Below are positions 23,167 to 30,856 of a DNA stretch of 64,000 nt, one piece after another. The first letter of the stretch is position 1. Each line of letters opens with the position of its first letter. The notes beneath the pieces were generated by a model. That model was not told the origin of the DNA and made no database searches. It saw only the letters and a list, made by a program, of their open reading frames with translations. Location of the stretch: NCBI GenBank assembly GCA_034004605.1, contig JAVEWJ010000001.1, positions 434,001 to 498,000 on the forward strand, in the 5' to 3' direction. A program made the translations under genes and the position numbers. The stretch comes from JAVEWJ01 sp034004605 (GTDB taxonomy: Bacteria; Patescibacteriota; Gracilibacteria; UBA1369; LOWO2-01-FULL-3).

Positions 23167-24183
23167 TTATTTAATTTTTTTGTCTGCTATGAATTTAACC
23201 ATATCGACAATTCGGCAGGAATAACCCCATTCGTTGTCGTACCAGGAAAGTACTTTTATTAAATTTCCATCGATTACCATTGTGGATTTTGCGTCGATGA
23301 TTGAGGAATTTTCGTTTTTCTTGAAGTCGATTGAAACAAGTTCATTTTCTTCAAAAGACATGATTCCTTTGAGTTTGCCTGTGGCGGCTTTTTTGAAAAT
23401 TGCGTTTAATTTTTCGGCTGTTGTTTTCTTTTCAACAACACAAACGAAGTCCACAATGGAGACGGTGGGGGTGGGGACTCGGATGGATGTTCCGTTTAGT
23501 TTTCCTTTAAGAGAAGGGATTACTTCTGCGACGGATTTTGCGGCACCTGTTGTCGTCGGTATCATTGAGAGGCCGGCTGCTCTTGCTCTTCTTAAGTCTG
23601 AGTGCGGTAGGTCGAGGATTCGTTGATCGTTTGTATATGAGTGACATGTGGTCATAAAGCCGTGTTTGATTTTGAGATTGTCGTGAATCACTTTTGCGAG
23701 AGGGGCCAGGCAATTTGTAGTACAAGAAGCGTTTGATATAATGTGGTGGCGGGCCGGTTTATAGTTTTTTTCGTTTACGCCCATTACCATTGTGATATCT
23801 ACGGGGTCTTTTGCAGGTGCGGATAATAGGACTTTTTTTGCACCGGCTTTGAGGTGTTTTTCGAGGAGTTCCTTTGTTCTGAAAACTCCTGTGGATTCAA
23901 TCACAAGGTCTACTCCGAGTTTTTTCCAGGGGAGAAGTTCCGGGTCTTTGATTTGGAATGTCTTGATGTGTTTGCCGTTTACGATGATTTCGTTTTCATT
24001 TTTTGTTTCGATTTTTGCATCGATTGTGCCGTAGGTGGAGTCGTATTTTAGAAGATGGGCTAGTGTTTTATTGTCTGTGAGGTCGTTTATTGCAACGATA
24101 TCGAAGAGATTTTTTTCGAGATTGATTCGAAAAACCTGACGGCCGATTCGTCCAAAGCCGTTTATCGCAACTTTTGTTTTCAT
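23167..24183 (-). CDS. gap: Glyceraldehyde-3-phosphate dehydrogenase, type I
   Basis: Glycolytic enzyme that oxidises glyceraldehyde 3-phosphate to 1,3-bisphosphoglycerate with NAD. The 338 residues have the Rossmann start INGFGRIGRQVFR, the catalytic cysteine in SNASCTTNCLAPL (about residue 155), the HSYTNDQRILD loop and C-terminal SWYDNEWGYSCRIVD. Length and motifs are normal. It uses glyceraldehyde 3-phosphate from the phosphoketolase reaction. It is monocistronic, with its own terminator. Confidence 0.97.
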   Translation of the reverse strand: MKTKVAINGFGRIGRQVFRINLEKNLFDIVAINDLTDNKTLAHLLKYDSTYGTIDAKIETKNENEIIVNGKHIKTFQIKDPELLPWKKLGVDLVIESTGVFRTKELLEKHLKAGAKKVLLSAPAKDPVDITMVMGVNEKNYKPARHHIISNASCTTNCLAPLAKVIHDNLKIKHGFMTTCHSYTNDQRILDLPHSDLRRARAAGLSMIPTTTGAAKSVAEVIPSLKGKLNGTSIRVPTPTVSIVDFVCVVEKKTTAEKLNAIFKKAATGKLKGIMSFEENELVSIDFKKNENSSIIDAKSTMVIDGNLIKVLSWYDNEWGYSCRIVDMVKFIADKKIK

Positions 24184-24275
24184 AGAAATTTTGTTATTTG
24201 TTTTTAATATTTTAACATTTTTTAGGAAAAATCGCCAGAAATTAAGGGCTCAAGGATGTGTTTGAAAGATCTTTT

Positions 24276-24752
24276 TTATGTGAATAGGTTGATCAGTGCG
24301 GAAACGGATTCGACGCCACCCATAAGTAGTCCCACAGAAATAATTGTGCCTATTGCTATGAATGTGAGGGAGCTCCAGGCTTCCATGCCGAAAACAAATG
24401 CGATTAGCGCGCCGGTCATTGCTCCTGAGCCGGGAACCGGTATTCCCACGAAGAGTAAAAGAAAGAGGGGTCCTAGTTTTTTCACTTTGCTGTGGTGGTC
24501 TTTTCGGGTTTTTTCGAAGAGTTTTGAAAAAAACGCTTCAAGAAATTTGGATTTTTTTCTTGCGAAATTTGTGATGGGGCCGAGGAGAAAGAGATTTAAT
24601 ACTCCGGGAATGAGCATTCCGGCAACTGCGAAAAAATATATTGAGATTTTTGAAAGCCCCATTTGAAATCCCAGTGGCACGGCTGCTTTGATATCGATAA
24701 ACGGTATCATCGCTGTGAAAAACACCAATAGTTCTTTGGAGAGGTTGTCCAT
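24276..24752 (-). CDS. Small multidrug-export family membrane protein (PF06695/COG2426-like)
   Basis: 158 residues with about four to five hydrophobic segments. The family pattern is visible: MIPFIDIKAAVPLG near the N-terminus (a conserved re-entrant Pro-Gly segment), LNLFLLGPITNFARKK, and LFLLLFVGIPVPGSGAMTGALIA. The glycine- and proline-rich loops are typical of this family, whose transport role is weakly supported experimentally. It follows the 3' end of the PP2C gene by about 250 bases and precedes gap. Confidence 0.82.
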   Translation of the reverse strand: MDNLSKELLVFFTAMIPFIDIKAAVPLGFQMGLSKISIYFFAVAGMLIPGVLNLFLLGPITNFARKKSKFLEAFFSKLFEKTRKDHHSKVKKLGPLFLLLFVGIPVPGSGAMTGALIAFVFGMEAWSSLTFIAIGTIISVGLLMGGVESVSALINLFT

Positions 24753-24838
24753 TTATGGGAATGTAATTACCAGGGTGATTATAAAGGAGGAGGGGGAGGG
24801 AGGGAAGGAGAAAGTTTTTATTATTGTTCGTTTATTTT

Positions 24839-25006
24839 TCAGGTGTATGTTTCATTTGTTAATTCTTCCAGGTTGTACTCGCATTTAATTTCGTATTTTT
24901 TTCCTCGGAGTGTAATTGTGGGGTGTTGATTTGTCAGAGGAATTGCGATTGCGTCTTCTTGAAGTTGTCCTGCAAAGTATGTTTTTTTTGAACAAATATT
25001 TAAGTT
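24839..25006 (-). pseudogene. In-frame 55-codon extension after the PP2C stop, no start codon
   Basis: Directly after the TAA of the PP2C gene the same frame stays open for 55 codons to a TGA at 24839-24841. It reads like protein (TYFAGQLQEDAIAIPLTNQH, then LRGKKYEIKCEYNLEEL) but lacks ATG, GTG or TTG. It may be a decayed gene end, an extension lost to a new stop codon, or chance. The rest of the 24753-25006 gap shows no gene. Confidence 0.3.
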
Positions 25007-25717
25007 TTAAACTTTGTATAATGCTAATGAGGCGTTATCTTCAGCTCCCATGTTTTCCACTTTTTTAAAAATTATAGTGAATGCTTTTTTTATTGAATGG
25101 TTAATCATGCGAGCAAGTTTTTCATGGTTTATTGTCAATTTCTCATATATGCAGTGGTCTATTCCATCGGTGAAAGCCAATATTTTTTGATTTTTTTTCA
25201 ATTGGATTTTTTTAAAAATCAAACATTCGCTTAGGTCTTTTCTTCCTCGCAATCCTAAATGAGAGAAGCATCCAATCCAGCTTTCATTCATTGGTAGATC
25301 GAAAATTAGTTTTCCATTTTCGGAAATTATTAATCCACAGTCTCCATATCCTAGTAAAGAAATCACTGTATGATTCGGTTTATTTAATATTTCAAAGGAT
25401 AAAAAACTTGCTTCAGGCGTAAAATCTTTGTTGGGATTCATGTTTTTTCTTCCGAATTTTTTGAATATATCCGTTTCTAATTTTTTTACCGCACATAGTC
25501 CGGACTCAAAGTCATTGGGGAAATTTTTCATTTTCTTTATAAAAAATGTATTTATCATTTCAGCTGTTTTTTTTCCCCAATGACCATCACTTATGCAAAC
25601 TCTAAATCCATTCGTCGTCGGCTTGAAATCTATTTGATCCTCATTAATCCGTTTTTTTAATCCGGTAGTTGTTCCTAATAATAGTTTTTTTGATGGATTT
25701 ATCGTTTGAATTTTCAT
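25007..25717 (-). CDS. PP2C-type serine/threonine phosphatase
   Basis: Metal-dependent phosphatase. The motifs appear in order: RINEDQ near the start (motif 1), CISDGHWGKK (motif 2), EASFLSFEI, GYGDCGLII (GD metal site), ILAFTDGIDH (motif 8) and GAEDNASLAL (motif 11). All key Asp residues are present, so it should be active. 236 residues, no membrane segment. The ATG at 25717 is preferred; a TTG at 25726 directly after the upstream stop is possible. It is immediately downstream of the PEP-synthase-like gene, so the pair is one transcript. Reversal of a phosphorylation made by that protein is a plausible role. Confidence 0.85.
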   Translation of the reverse strand: MKIQTINPSKKLLLGTTTGLKKRINEDQIDFKPTTNGFRVCISDGHWGKKTAEMINTFFIKKMKNFPNDFESGLCAVKKLETDIFKKFGRKNMNPNKDFTPEASFLSFEILNKPNHTVISLLGYGDCGLIISENGKLIFDLPMNESWIGCFSHLGLRGRKDLSECLIFKKIQLKKNQKILAFTDGIDHCIYEKLTINHEKLARMINHSIKKAFTIIFKKVENMGAEDNASLALYKV

Positions 25718-25726
25718 TGTTTTCAA

Positions 25727-28090
25727 TTATTTCGTTAGTATTTTTATACCCAGTGATAAAACAATATTAGCAAAATGGCATGTCATTGGAATGGAATTTT
25801 CCAAGGTAATTGAGTGAATTTTTGTGTTGTTTTTTATAATCCACATAAATAATAATCCTTGAAATTTTTCAATATCTATGGTGGAACTCAAACATAGATT
25901 CACCGGGCTGTCGTCCGTAAGATCGACAAGTTCTTCTATTTTTCCGATAAACACATCTTTAATGTTTTCTTCATTTTTTTTCGAAGTTTCATTCATAATG
26001 TTTTCCATAATACCCTGTAATTTTCTTAATTGAAGTATTTTTATTTGTGAATTTTCCGGATCGATAACGAATTCTAAATCTATCGGGCCAAAGATTTGTT
26101 CCGCGAGTAGAACAATGTTTGTGATTTCGGTTAGTTGTTTTTGGGTTATTAATTTTGATTCAGGTAATTTTGAAGTGTCTTTTATTTCAAATTCTTCAAA
26201 TTCCGAATTTTGATGGGTTATTAAATCCGGTCTGTTTGCAATGTTTATTGTTATGTTGCCGTTTTTGCAAAAGACTGTGCCTCCGGTGTTTTTAATAAAT
26301 TTTTGAATTAAAATGGCCATTCTTGGTTTATGACGAATACCTTTTAATTCTCTGAAACAAATCGCTTTTGGACTAAAGAAGGAGCAGATAACGGACTTAA
26401 TAGCGTCTTCTAGGTTCCTTGAAGCGAAAGGGTTTGAGTCTAAGATACTTTCGTAAATACCTGGCGCGGGTCCGATCATATCAACATCTTCATCAAAACA
26501 TGATGAACGAAGTGCCACTTTGTCTCCATTTTTGAATTTGTTGCTAATACTGGATAGAATAATATTTGGTATTTGGTTTTTTTGAATTAGTTGGACTATC
26601 GTCTCCGCGACTAATTTCTTTTTTTCAATGTTGTCGGATTCTTCGAGTTCGTTTATCAATTTGGCTATTTCGGGAATGGATTGTAACCAGTCATTTATTG
26701 CTTCTGATGATAAGACGAAACCATCGAGTATTTTTTCCTTACCAAAGATTTCACCGGCTTTTAGAAGTCCGGAGGCTTTTCCTCCTGCCAACAAGGTTAG
26801 TCTTGCTTTTTCCAATGGAAGGAGGATTTCTTTTTCTTTAATTTTCTTTAATTTTTGAGAAATTTTTTTTTGGAATTTCGGTCTTTGTTCTTCGATTTTT
26901 TCGAGTATTTCGGGTAAAATTTTTCCGTCCAGTACCAATTGTAAAATAAACCTGCCTCTGGCGGAACTTGCATCAATTTCTTCTAGTTGAATTGCGAGTT
27001 TTTCAGTAAATATATCTGCAAATTCTTTGTTTAAAAAAGTTTTTGGGTCTCTTAAAATTTGAGAAAATAAACTGCCTGAAGTATCACAAACCGAAGAGTA
27101 GTTCCAAAATTTTCCATCAAAGTTTTGACTATCGATTTCTGCTGGACACCAGTTTAAGAAGCGAATTTTTGCGTTTATTTCTCTAGCTATTGTTGTCGTG
27201 GATGGGTTTGTTGAAATATTACTTGAAAGTTTTTCGCGAATTATTTGTAAAGCTTCTTCCCAGGGAAGGTCATTTTTTTTGCCTGCTACTCTGGGGGGGA
27301 TGAATTCCATTGCATTTGCAACAAACAATATTTCTATGGGATTTCGTCCTGCTCTGTCAGCTACAGTACATAATATTTTAAAGAGTTCGCTTTCTTTGCT
27401 TTTTTTTCCGGATAGAAAACTTTCTTTCCATGAATTAAAAATATTATTAATTATTTCCCAATTTAATCCGTTAAAATTCCCACTTTCAGCTTTTATGCCA
27501 TCAATTAATACTGAAGGAAGGCAGAGGGCGACAATGTCCAATTCACCGCCTTTTGTGCAATTTTGGTCAAGAATAATCGGATTGTCGTTTGTTTCCGGCC
27601 TGGAATCGGCAACGAGGGCTTCTATGTTGTAAAAAGGGGCTGCGAACTTGAATGCGGTTTCTAATCTTAAAAAAGTTTCTACAAATTTTTCTATCGGATC
27701 CAAATTTTTTGAATTAGCATCTTCTTCAAAAAAAATTTCTTGAAGTCTTTTATCGAATATTTCAGAAATTGTTCTCCATTCTTCCAAACATTGGAATAAG
27801 GATAGGGGATTTTCTCTCATTTTTGTTGTCCAAAGTTTTGTTATTTGGGATCTTTTTTCCGTTTCTATTTCTTCAATATCGATGGTTTCAAGAAGGGGGA
27901 TTATGTTTTCTGCCCAAACTTTGAATATACCCAAGACTTCGCCATTCTCTTTTGTAATTTTAAATTCGTCGGTTTTGTCGGTTGCAAAAAAATCAGTTCG
28001 AACTAGTTTCGTGGATAATAATCTGTCTTCAGTTGTTTTTCCGTTTTCGGTAGTCCCGTTTTCAGTTTTGTTTAAGTCTATTGTGTTCAT
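25727..28090 (-). CDS. PEP-synthase/PPDK-like ATP-grasp protein with novel N-terminal half
   Basis: 787 residues. Residues about 430-700 are a PEP/pyruvate-binding ATP-grasp domain: LAGGKASGLLKAGEIFG, VALRSSCFDED, GPAPGIYESIL, PRMAILIQKFI and GPIDLEFVID ending KILQLRKLQ. The first about 420 residues match nothing I recognise. The C-terminus has PMTCHFANIVLSLGIKI, resembling the phosphohistidine swivel motif (SHAAIVAREL) with the His kept. The protein then ends at once, lacking the rest of the swivel domain and the PEP-binding barrel. It is not a normal PEP synthase. A kinase or phosphotransferase role, like rifampin phosphotransferase but with different domain order, is inference. Expression appears controlled by a Tyr-rich leader and attenuator. 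Confidence 0.72.
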   Translation of the reverse strand: MNTIDLNKTENGTTENGKTTEDRLLSTKLVRTDFFATDKTDEFKITKENGEVLGIFKVWAENIIPLLETIDIEEIETEKRSQITKLWTTKMRENPLSLFQCLEEWRTISEIFDKRLQEIFFEEDANSKNLDPIEKFVETFLRLETAFKFAAPFYNIEALVADSRPETNDNPIILDQNCTKGGELDIVALCLPSVLIDGIKAESGNFNGLNWEIINNIFNSWKESFLSGKKSKESELFKILCTVADRAGRNPIEILFVANAMEFIPPRVAGKKNDLPWEEALQIIREKLSSNISTNPSTTTIAREINAKIRFLNWCPAEIDSQNFDGKFWNYSSVCDTSGSLFSQILRDPKTFLNKEFADIFTEKLAIQLEEIDASSARGRFILQLVLDGKILPEILEKIEEQRPKFQKKISQKLKKIKEKEILLPLEKARLTLLAGGKASGLLKAGEIFGKEKILDGFVLSSEAINDWLQSIPEIAKLINELEESDNIEKKKLVAETIVQLIQKNQIPNIILSSISNKFKNGDKVALRSSCFDEDVDMIGPAPGIYESILDSNPFASRNLEDAIKSVICSFFSPKAICFRELKGIRHKPRMAILIQKFIKNTGGTVFCKNGNITINIANRPDLITHQNSEFEEFEIKDTSKLPESKLITQKQLTEITNIVLLAEQIFGPIDLEFVIDPENSQIKILQLRKLQGIMENIMNETSKKNEENIKDVFIGKIEELVDLTDDSPVNLCLSSTIDIEKFQGLLFMWIIKNNTKIHSITLENSIPMTCHFANIVLSLGIKILTK

Positions 28091-28114
28091 GTTATTATTG
28101 TTATAAGTGATAAA

Positions 28115-28189
28115 TAAAAAGACCTTCTTTTTTAGGGAAGGTCTTAAGGTCTTGTTTAATTAATTTTCAATACACAAAACTCCCTCCCT
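28115..28189 (-). promoter_or_regulatory. Attenuator upstream of the PEP-synthase-like gene
   Basis: A terminator with stem AAGACCTTC / GAAGGTCTT (28119-28127, 28137-28145) and a U-rich tail ends only 26 bases before the ATG at 28090, although no other gene is transcribed into it. Leader segment AGGGAGGG (28182-28189, minus strand), inside the leader ORF just after its Tyr codons, pairs over 8 bp (one G-U) with CCTTCCCT (28134-28141). That segment is part of the terminator's first arm and loop. Pairing would break the terminator. Confidence 0.6.
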
Positions 28190-28253
28190 TTTTAAGAAGG
28201 TAATAGTATGTTTGAAAAGCTATGTTTTTTTGAGTTAAGCCAATTGTTTCCAT
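28167..28253 (-). CDS. Putative 28-residue leader peptide with Tyr-Tyr-Tyr
   Basis: ATG at 28253 to TGA at 28167. The peptide starts METIGLTQKNIAFQTYYYLL and ends KKGGSFVY. Three consecutive Tyr codons lie 13-19 bases before the segment that can act as antiterminator, the spacing expected for ribosome-stalling control. The promoter is about 20-30 bases upstream. No Shine-Dalgarno site is visible. Confidence 0.5.
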   Translation of the reverse strand: METIGLTQKNIAFQTYYYLLKKGGSFVY

Positions 28254-28276
28254 TTGATTTGTAATTTAACGATAAC

Positions 28277-28305
28277 ACCATATTGTATTTTAATGTTTTT
28301 GTCAA
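28277..28305 (-). promoter_or_regulatory. Promoter of the PEP-synthase-like/PP2C transcript
   Basis: TTGACA (28300-28305), 17-base spacer, TATGGT (28277-28282) on the minus strand. The predicted 5' leader is about 180 bases. Confidence 0.65.
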
Positions 28306-28400
28306 TAGTTTTCGAGTATTTGCGCTTTTTTTCGTTGTTTGTTGAGGAGTTGATTAAGGAAAGAATGCGATTTTGAGGCAAAGAGTCAAAGTGGAGAGGC

Positions 28401-28772
28401 AACCGCTTCGCGGTCGTTTTGAAGAATTGCCGGGTGATACTATTTGGTGGAGGTCTTGTTTTTGAGACTTTTTTGTTTGGTTTGAGCTAGTTCTTGTGGG
28501 TTTTCGCAAAGAAAGATACAACCGCTTAGCGGTCGTTTTGAAGAATTGCTGGGTGATACTATTTGGTGGAGGTCTTGTTTTTGAGACTTTTTTGTTTGGT
28601 TTGAGCTAGTACTGTGGGTTTTCGCAAAGAAAGATACAACCGCTTCGCGGTCGTTTTGAAGAATTGCCGGGTGATACTACTTGGTGGAGGTCTTGTTTTT
28701 GAGACTTTTTTGTTTGGTTTGAGCTAGTACTGTGGGTTTTTGCAAAGAAAGATACAACCGCTTCGCGGTGTT
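28401..28772. repeat. Tandem repeat array, three copies of about 119 bp plus a partial
   Basis: Copies start at 28401, 28520, 28638 and 28756 (last one cut short), more than 95% identical by eye. Each starts with the small palindrome CCGCTTCGCGG (one copy TAG in the loop). Each also contains, on the plus strand, an AGGTCT / AGACTT hairpin followed by T residues, like a weak terminator. No convincing gene lies in 28306-28898; a minus-strand frame across the repeats has repeated low-quality sequence. Confidence 0.93.
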
Positions 28773-28898
28773 GTACTAAAAAATTACGCATCAAATGAAA
28801 AATCTTACAAGTGTTTTATTTTTTTGTTCTTGCTTTTACCCCTTGTTAGACTTAATTTGGGAATAGTTTGAAAGTGTAAAAAAGTTGCTCAGAAAAGA

Positions 28899-29825
28899 AT
28901 GGAACATATATCCGTGTTGATAAAAGAAGTTGAACAAGGTCTTGGTTTGAAAGAGGGGGATACTGTAGTAGATGCCACTCTTGGTCTTGGAGGTCATTCA
29001 AAAATCATTCTTGAAAAAATCGGAAAAACGGGAAAACTTATAGCGTTTGAACAGGATGAAGATAATTTGAAGGAGGCCAAAAGACGGCTTCAAGACTTTG
29101 AAAAACAAATAGTGTACATTCCGGACAACTTTCGAAATTTGAAAATCAGGCTTATAGAAAACAAAATCGAAGAAGTAGATAAAATTTTTTTTGATCTGGG
29201 TATTTGCTCCACACATGTGGATATTGGCGAAAGAGGCTTCTCCTTCATGAAAGATGCAAATCTTGATATGAGGTTTAATCGAAATACAGGAGTTACAGCG
29301 AGCGATGTTGTAAACTTCTACGACACAGAACGACTTGCGAAGATTTTTCGAGAATATGGAGAGGAAAAGTCGGCATGGAGAATTGCAAATGCTATAGTCG
29401 ATAGAAGAAAAGAAAAAGTTTTTGATTCTACTACGGATCTTGCTGAGTTTATAAAAAGCGTTTATCCGAAGGTGAGGCTAAAAGTGCATCCTGCTACAAA
29501 AGTATTTCAAGCCCTTCGCATCGAGGTCAATGATGAGTTAAACGCTCTCAAAGAAGCCCTTCAAGGAGCATTTGAAATGCTTCGAGAAGGTGGAATTATT
29601 GCGGTATTAGCTTATCATTCTCTTGAAGATCGAATCGTTAAAAAGTTCTTTAAAGAATTGGAAAATCCCGCCCCAAAGCTGTCCGAGCAAATTTTTAGAA
29701 CGCATGGAGAGCCTAAAGTTCAAAAAGTTTTCAATAAGCCCCTTACTCCGAGTGATACGGAATTATCACAAAATCCAAGAAGTAGAAGCGCAAAACTTCG
29801 CGCTTACATAAAATTATCAAAATGA
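28899..29825 (+). CDS. rsmH: 16S rRNA (cytosine-1402-N4)-methyltransferase
   Basis: SAM-dependent enzyme (formerly MraW) that modifies C1402 in the ribosomal P site. The 308 residues start EHISVLIKEV. They include the SAM-binding loop VVDATLGLGGHSKIIL, DLGICSTHVDIGERGFSF, DMRFNRNTGVTASDVVN, the KVHPATKVFQALRIEVNDEL helix and the AYHSLEDRIVK motif. Normal length. It opens the remnant of a division-and-wall cluster: the ftsL-like gene overlaps its stop by four bases (ATGA). Confidence 0.97.
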   Translation: MEHISVLIKEVEQGLGLKEGDTVVDATLGLGGHSKIILEKIGKTGKLIAFEQDEDNLKEAKRRLQDFEKQIVYIPDNFRNLKIRLIENKIEEVDKIFFDLGICSTHVDIGERGFSFMKDANLDMRFNRNTGVTASDVVNFYDTERLAKIFREYGEEKSAWRIANAIVDRRKEKVFDSTTDLAEFIKSVYPKVRLKVHPATKVFQALRIEVNDELNALKEALQGAFEMLREGGIIAVLAYHSLEDRIVKKFFKELENPAPKLSEQIFRTHGEPKVQKVFNKPLTPSDTELSQNPRSRSAKLRAYIKLSK

Positions 29826-30157
29826 ATCTTTCCCTTAATCCTCAAATCAAAGCTGCAAATAAAAACCTTTTTGAAAAATATGGTTTTATTTTGATGATTT
29901 TTGTACTTGTTTTGAGTGTTGCGGGTGTTACCGTTATTACTTTGATTTATTCCACGAAACAAGTGACAAAGGGCTATACAATCAATTCTTTGGAGCGAGA
30001 AAATCAAATTTTGGTTCGGGAAATGGAAGTTTTGGATATGAAGCTCAATGATCAACGCTCACTTAAGAGTATAAATGCGTCACCCAGAATTGCTCAAATG
30101 GTAAATCCCGGCACAATTGTGTATGTAAAAGCCGAAAACTCCATTGCGAGCAGATAA
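29822..30157 (+). CDS. FtsL-like cell division protein
   Basis: 111 residues. A short cytoplasmic N-terminus is followed by one membrane helix (about 22-44, FILMIFVLVLSVAGVTVITL) and an extracytoplasmic coiled coil (INSLERENQILVREMEVLDMKL) with a conserved-looking end (ASPRIAQMVNPGTIVYV). Position directly after rsmH, with overlapping codons, is that of ftsL in many bacteria. The sequence of FtsL is poorly conserved, so the call rests on topology and place. It would bridge with an FtsB-like protein such as the one at 43766-44059. Confidence 0.78.
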   Translation: MNLSLNPQIKAANKNLFEKYGFILMIFVLVLSVAGVTVITLIYSTKQVTKGYTINSLERENQILVREMEVLDMKLNDQRSLKSINASPRIAQMVNPGTIVYVKAENSIASR

Positions 30158-30162
30158 TCTTC

Positions 30163-30190
30163 TTGCGAATTTTAGTACAGGTGTTATATA
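30163..30190 (+). promoter_or_regulatory. Possible promoter of the ECF sigma gene
   Basis: TTGCGA (30163-30168), 16-base spacer, TATATA (30185-30190), 47 bases before the sigma-factor ATG. Confidence 0.4.
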
Positions 30191-30236
30191 TTTTCCACTA
30201 TGAGTTTTTAGAATATATATTAATTTTGTCTAGAAG

Positions 30237-30818
30237 ATGACTGATTTGAACGAAAACTCGGCACTTATTGAAGAACTTGTTGTCTTGGTTCAGAAAGGGG
30301 ATAAAGACGCATTTTCCAAAATTTATGATTTTTTTGCAGACGCCGTGTATCGTTATGTTTTTTTTCGTGTGAATAAAGAGGATGCTGATGATTTAATCGA
30401 GCAGGTTTTTCTTCGTGTTTGGGAGAATATCGGGAAGTATAAGAAAACGAAAGATAGTAAGTTTTCTTCTTGGGTCTTCCGAATTGCACATAATCTGGTT
30501 ATCGATTATTACCGGAACAATAAAATTAAGGACGTTTCCGAGCTCGATTTAGATATTCCGACTATGGATAGGGAACATAATCCGCTTAGGAAAACGGAAG
30601 ATAAGCTTAATATTTTGCTTCTTAGAAAAGCCTTGAATAATATTAAAAAACATTATCGCGAGTTTTTAATTCTTAAATTTATAAACGAACTATCAAACAA
30701 GGAAATTTCTGATCTGCTTGATAAAAGTGAAGGTGGAATAAGGATTCTTCAACTTCGCGCACTCAAGGCTCTTAAGTCCGAACTTGTGAAGCTTGGGGTT
30801 GATAAGGTGAATTTTTAA
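30237..30818 (+). CDS. RNA polymerase sigma factor, ECF family
   Basis: 193 residues with sigma-70 region 2 (DKDAFSKIYDFFADAVYRYVFFRVN, DADDLIEQVFLRVWENI, FSSWVFRIAHNLVIDYYR) and region 4 (NIKKHYREFLILKFINELSNKEISDLLDKSEGGIRILQLRALKAL). Regions 1 and 3 are absent, as in extracytoplasmic-function sigma factors. The downstream gene, 38 bases away, encodes a membrane FecR-domain protein, the usual type of partner or anti-sigma factor. The regulon is unknown. Confidence 0.92.
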   Translation: MTDLNENSALIEELVVLVQKGDKDAFSKIYDFFADAVYRYVFFRVNKEDADDLIEQVFLRVWENIGKYKKTKDSKFSSWVFRIAHNLVIDYYRNNKIKDVSELDLDIPTMDREHNPLRKTEDKLNILLLRKALNNIKKHYREFLILKFINELSNKEISDLLDKSEGGIRILQLRALKALKSELVKLGVDKVNF

Positions 30819-30856
30819 GTAACGAAATCGGGTTTTTTCCGTTTGATAGAGTGTAA

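Noticed and set aside
28401..28772. CRISPR array
   Set aside because: The repeats are 118-119 bp, directly adjacent without variable spacers, and no cas genes are present.
28606..28794. 62-codon minus-strand frame in the tandem repeats
   Set aside because: The peptide repeats with the 119-bp units and shows no independent coding signal.
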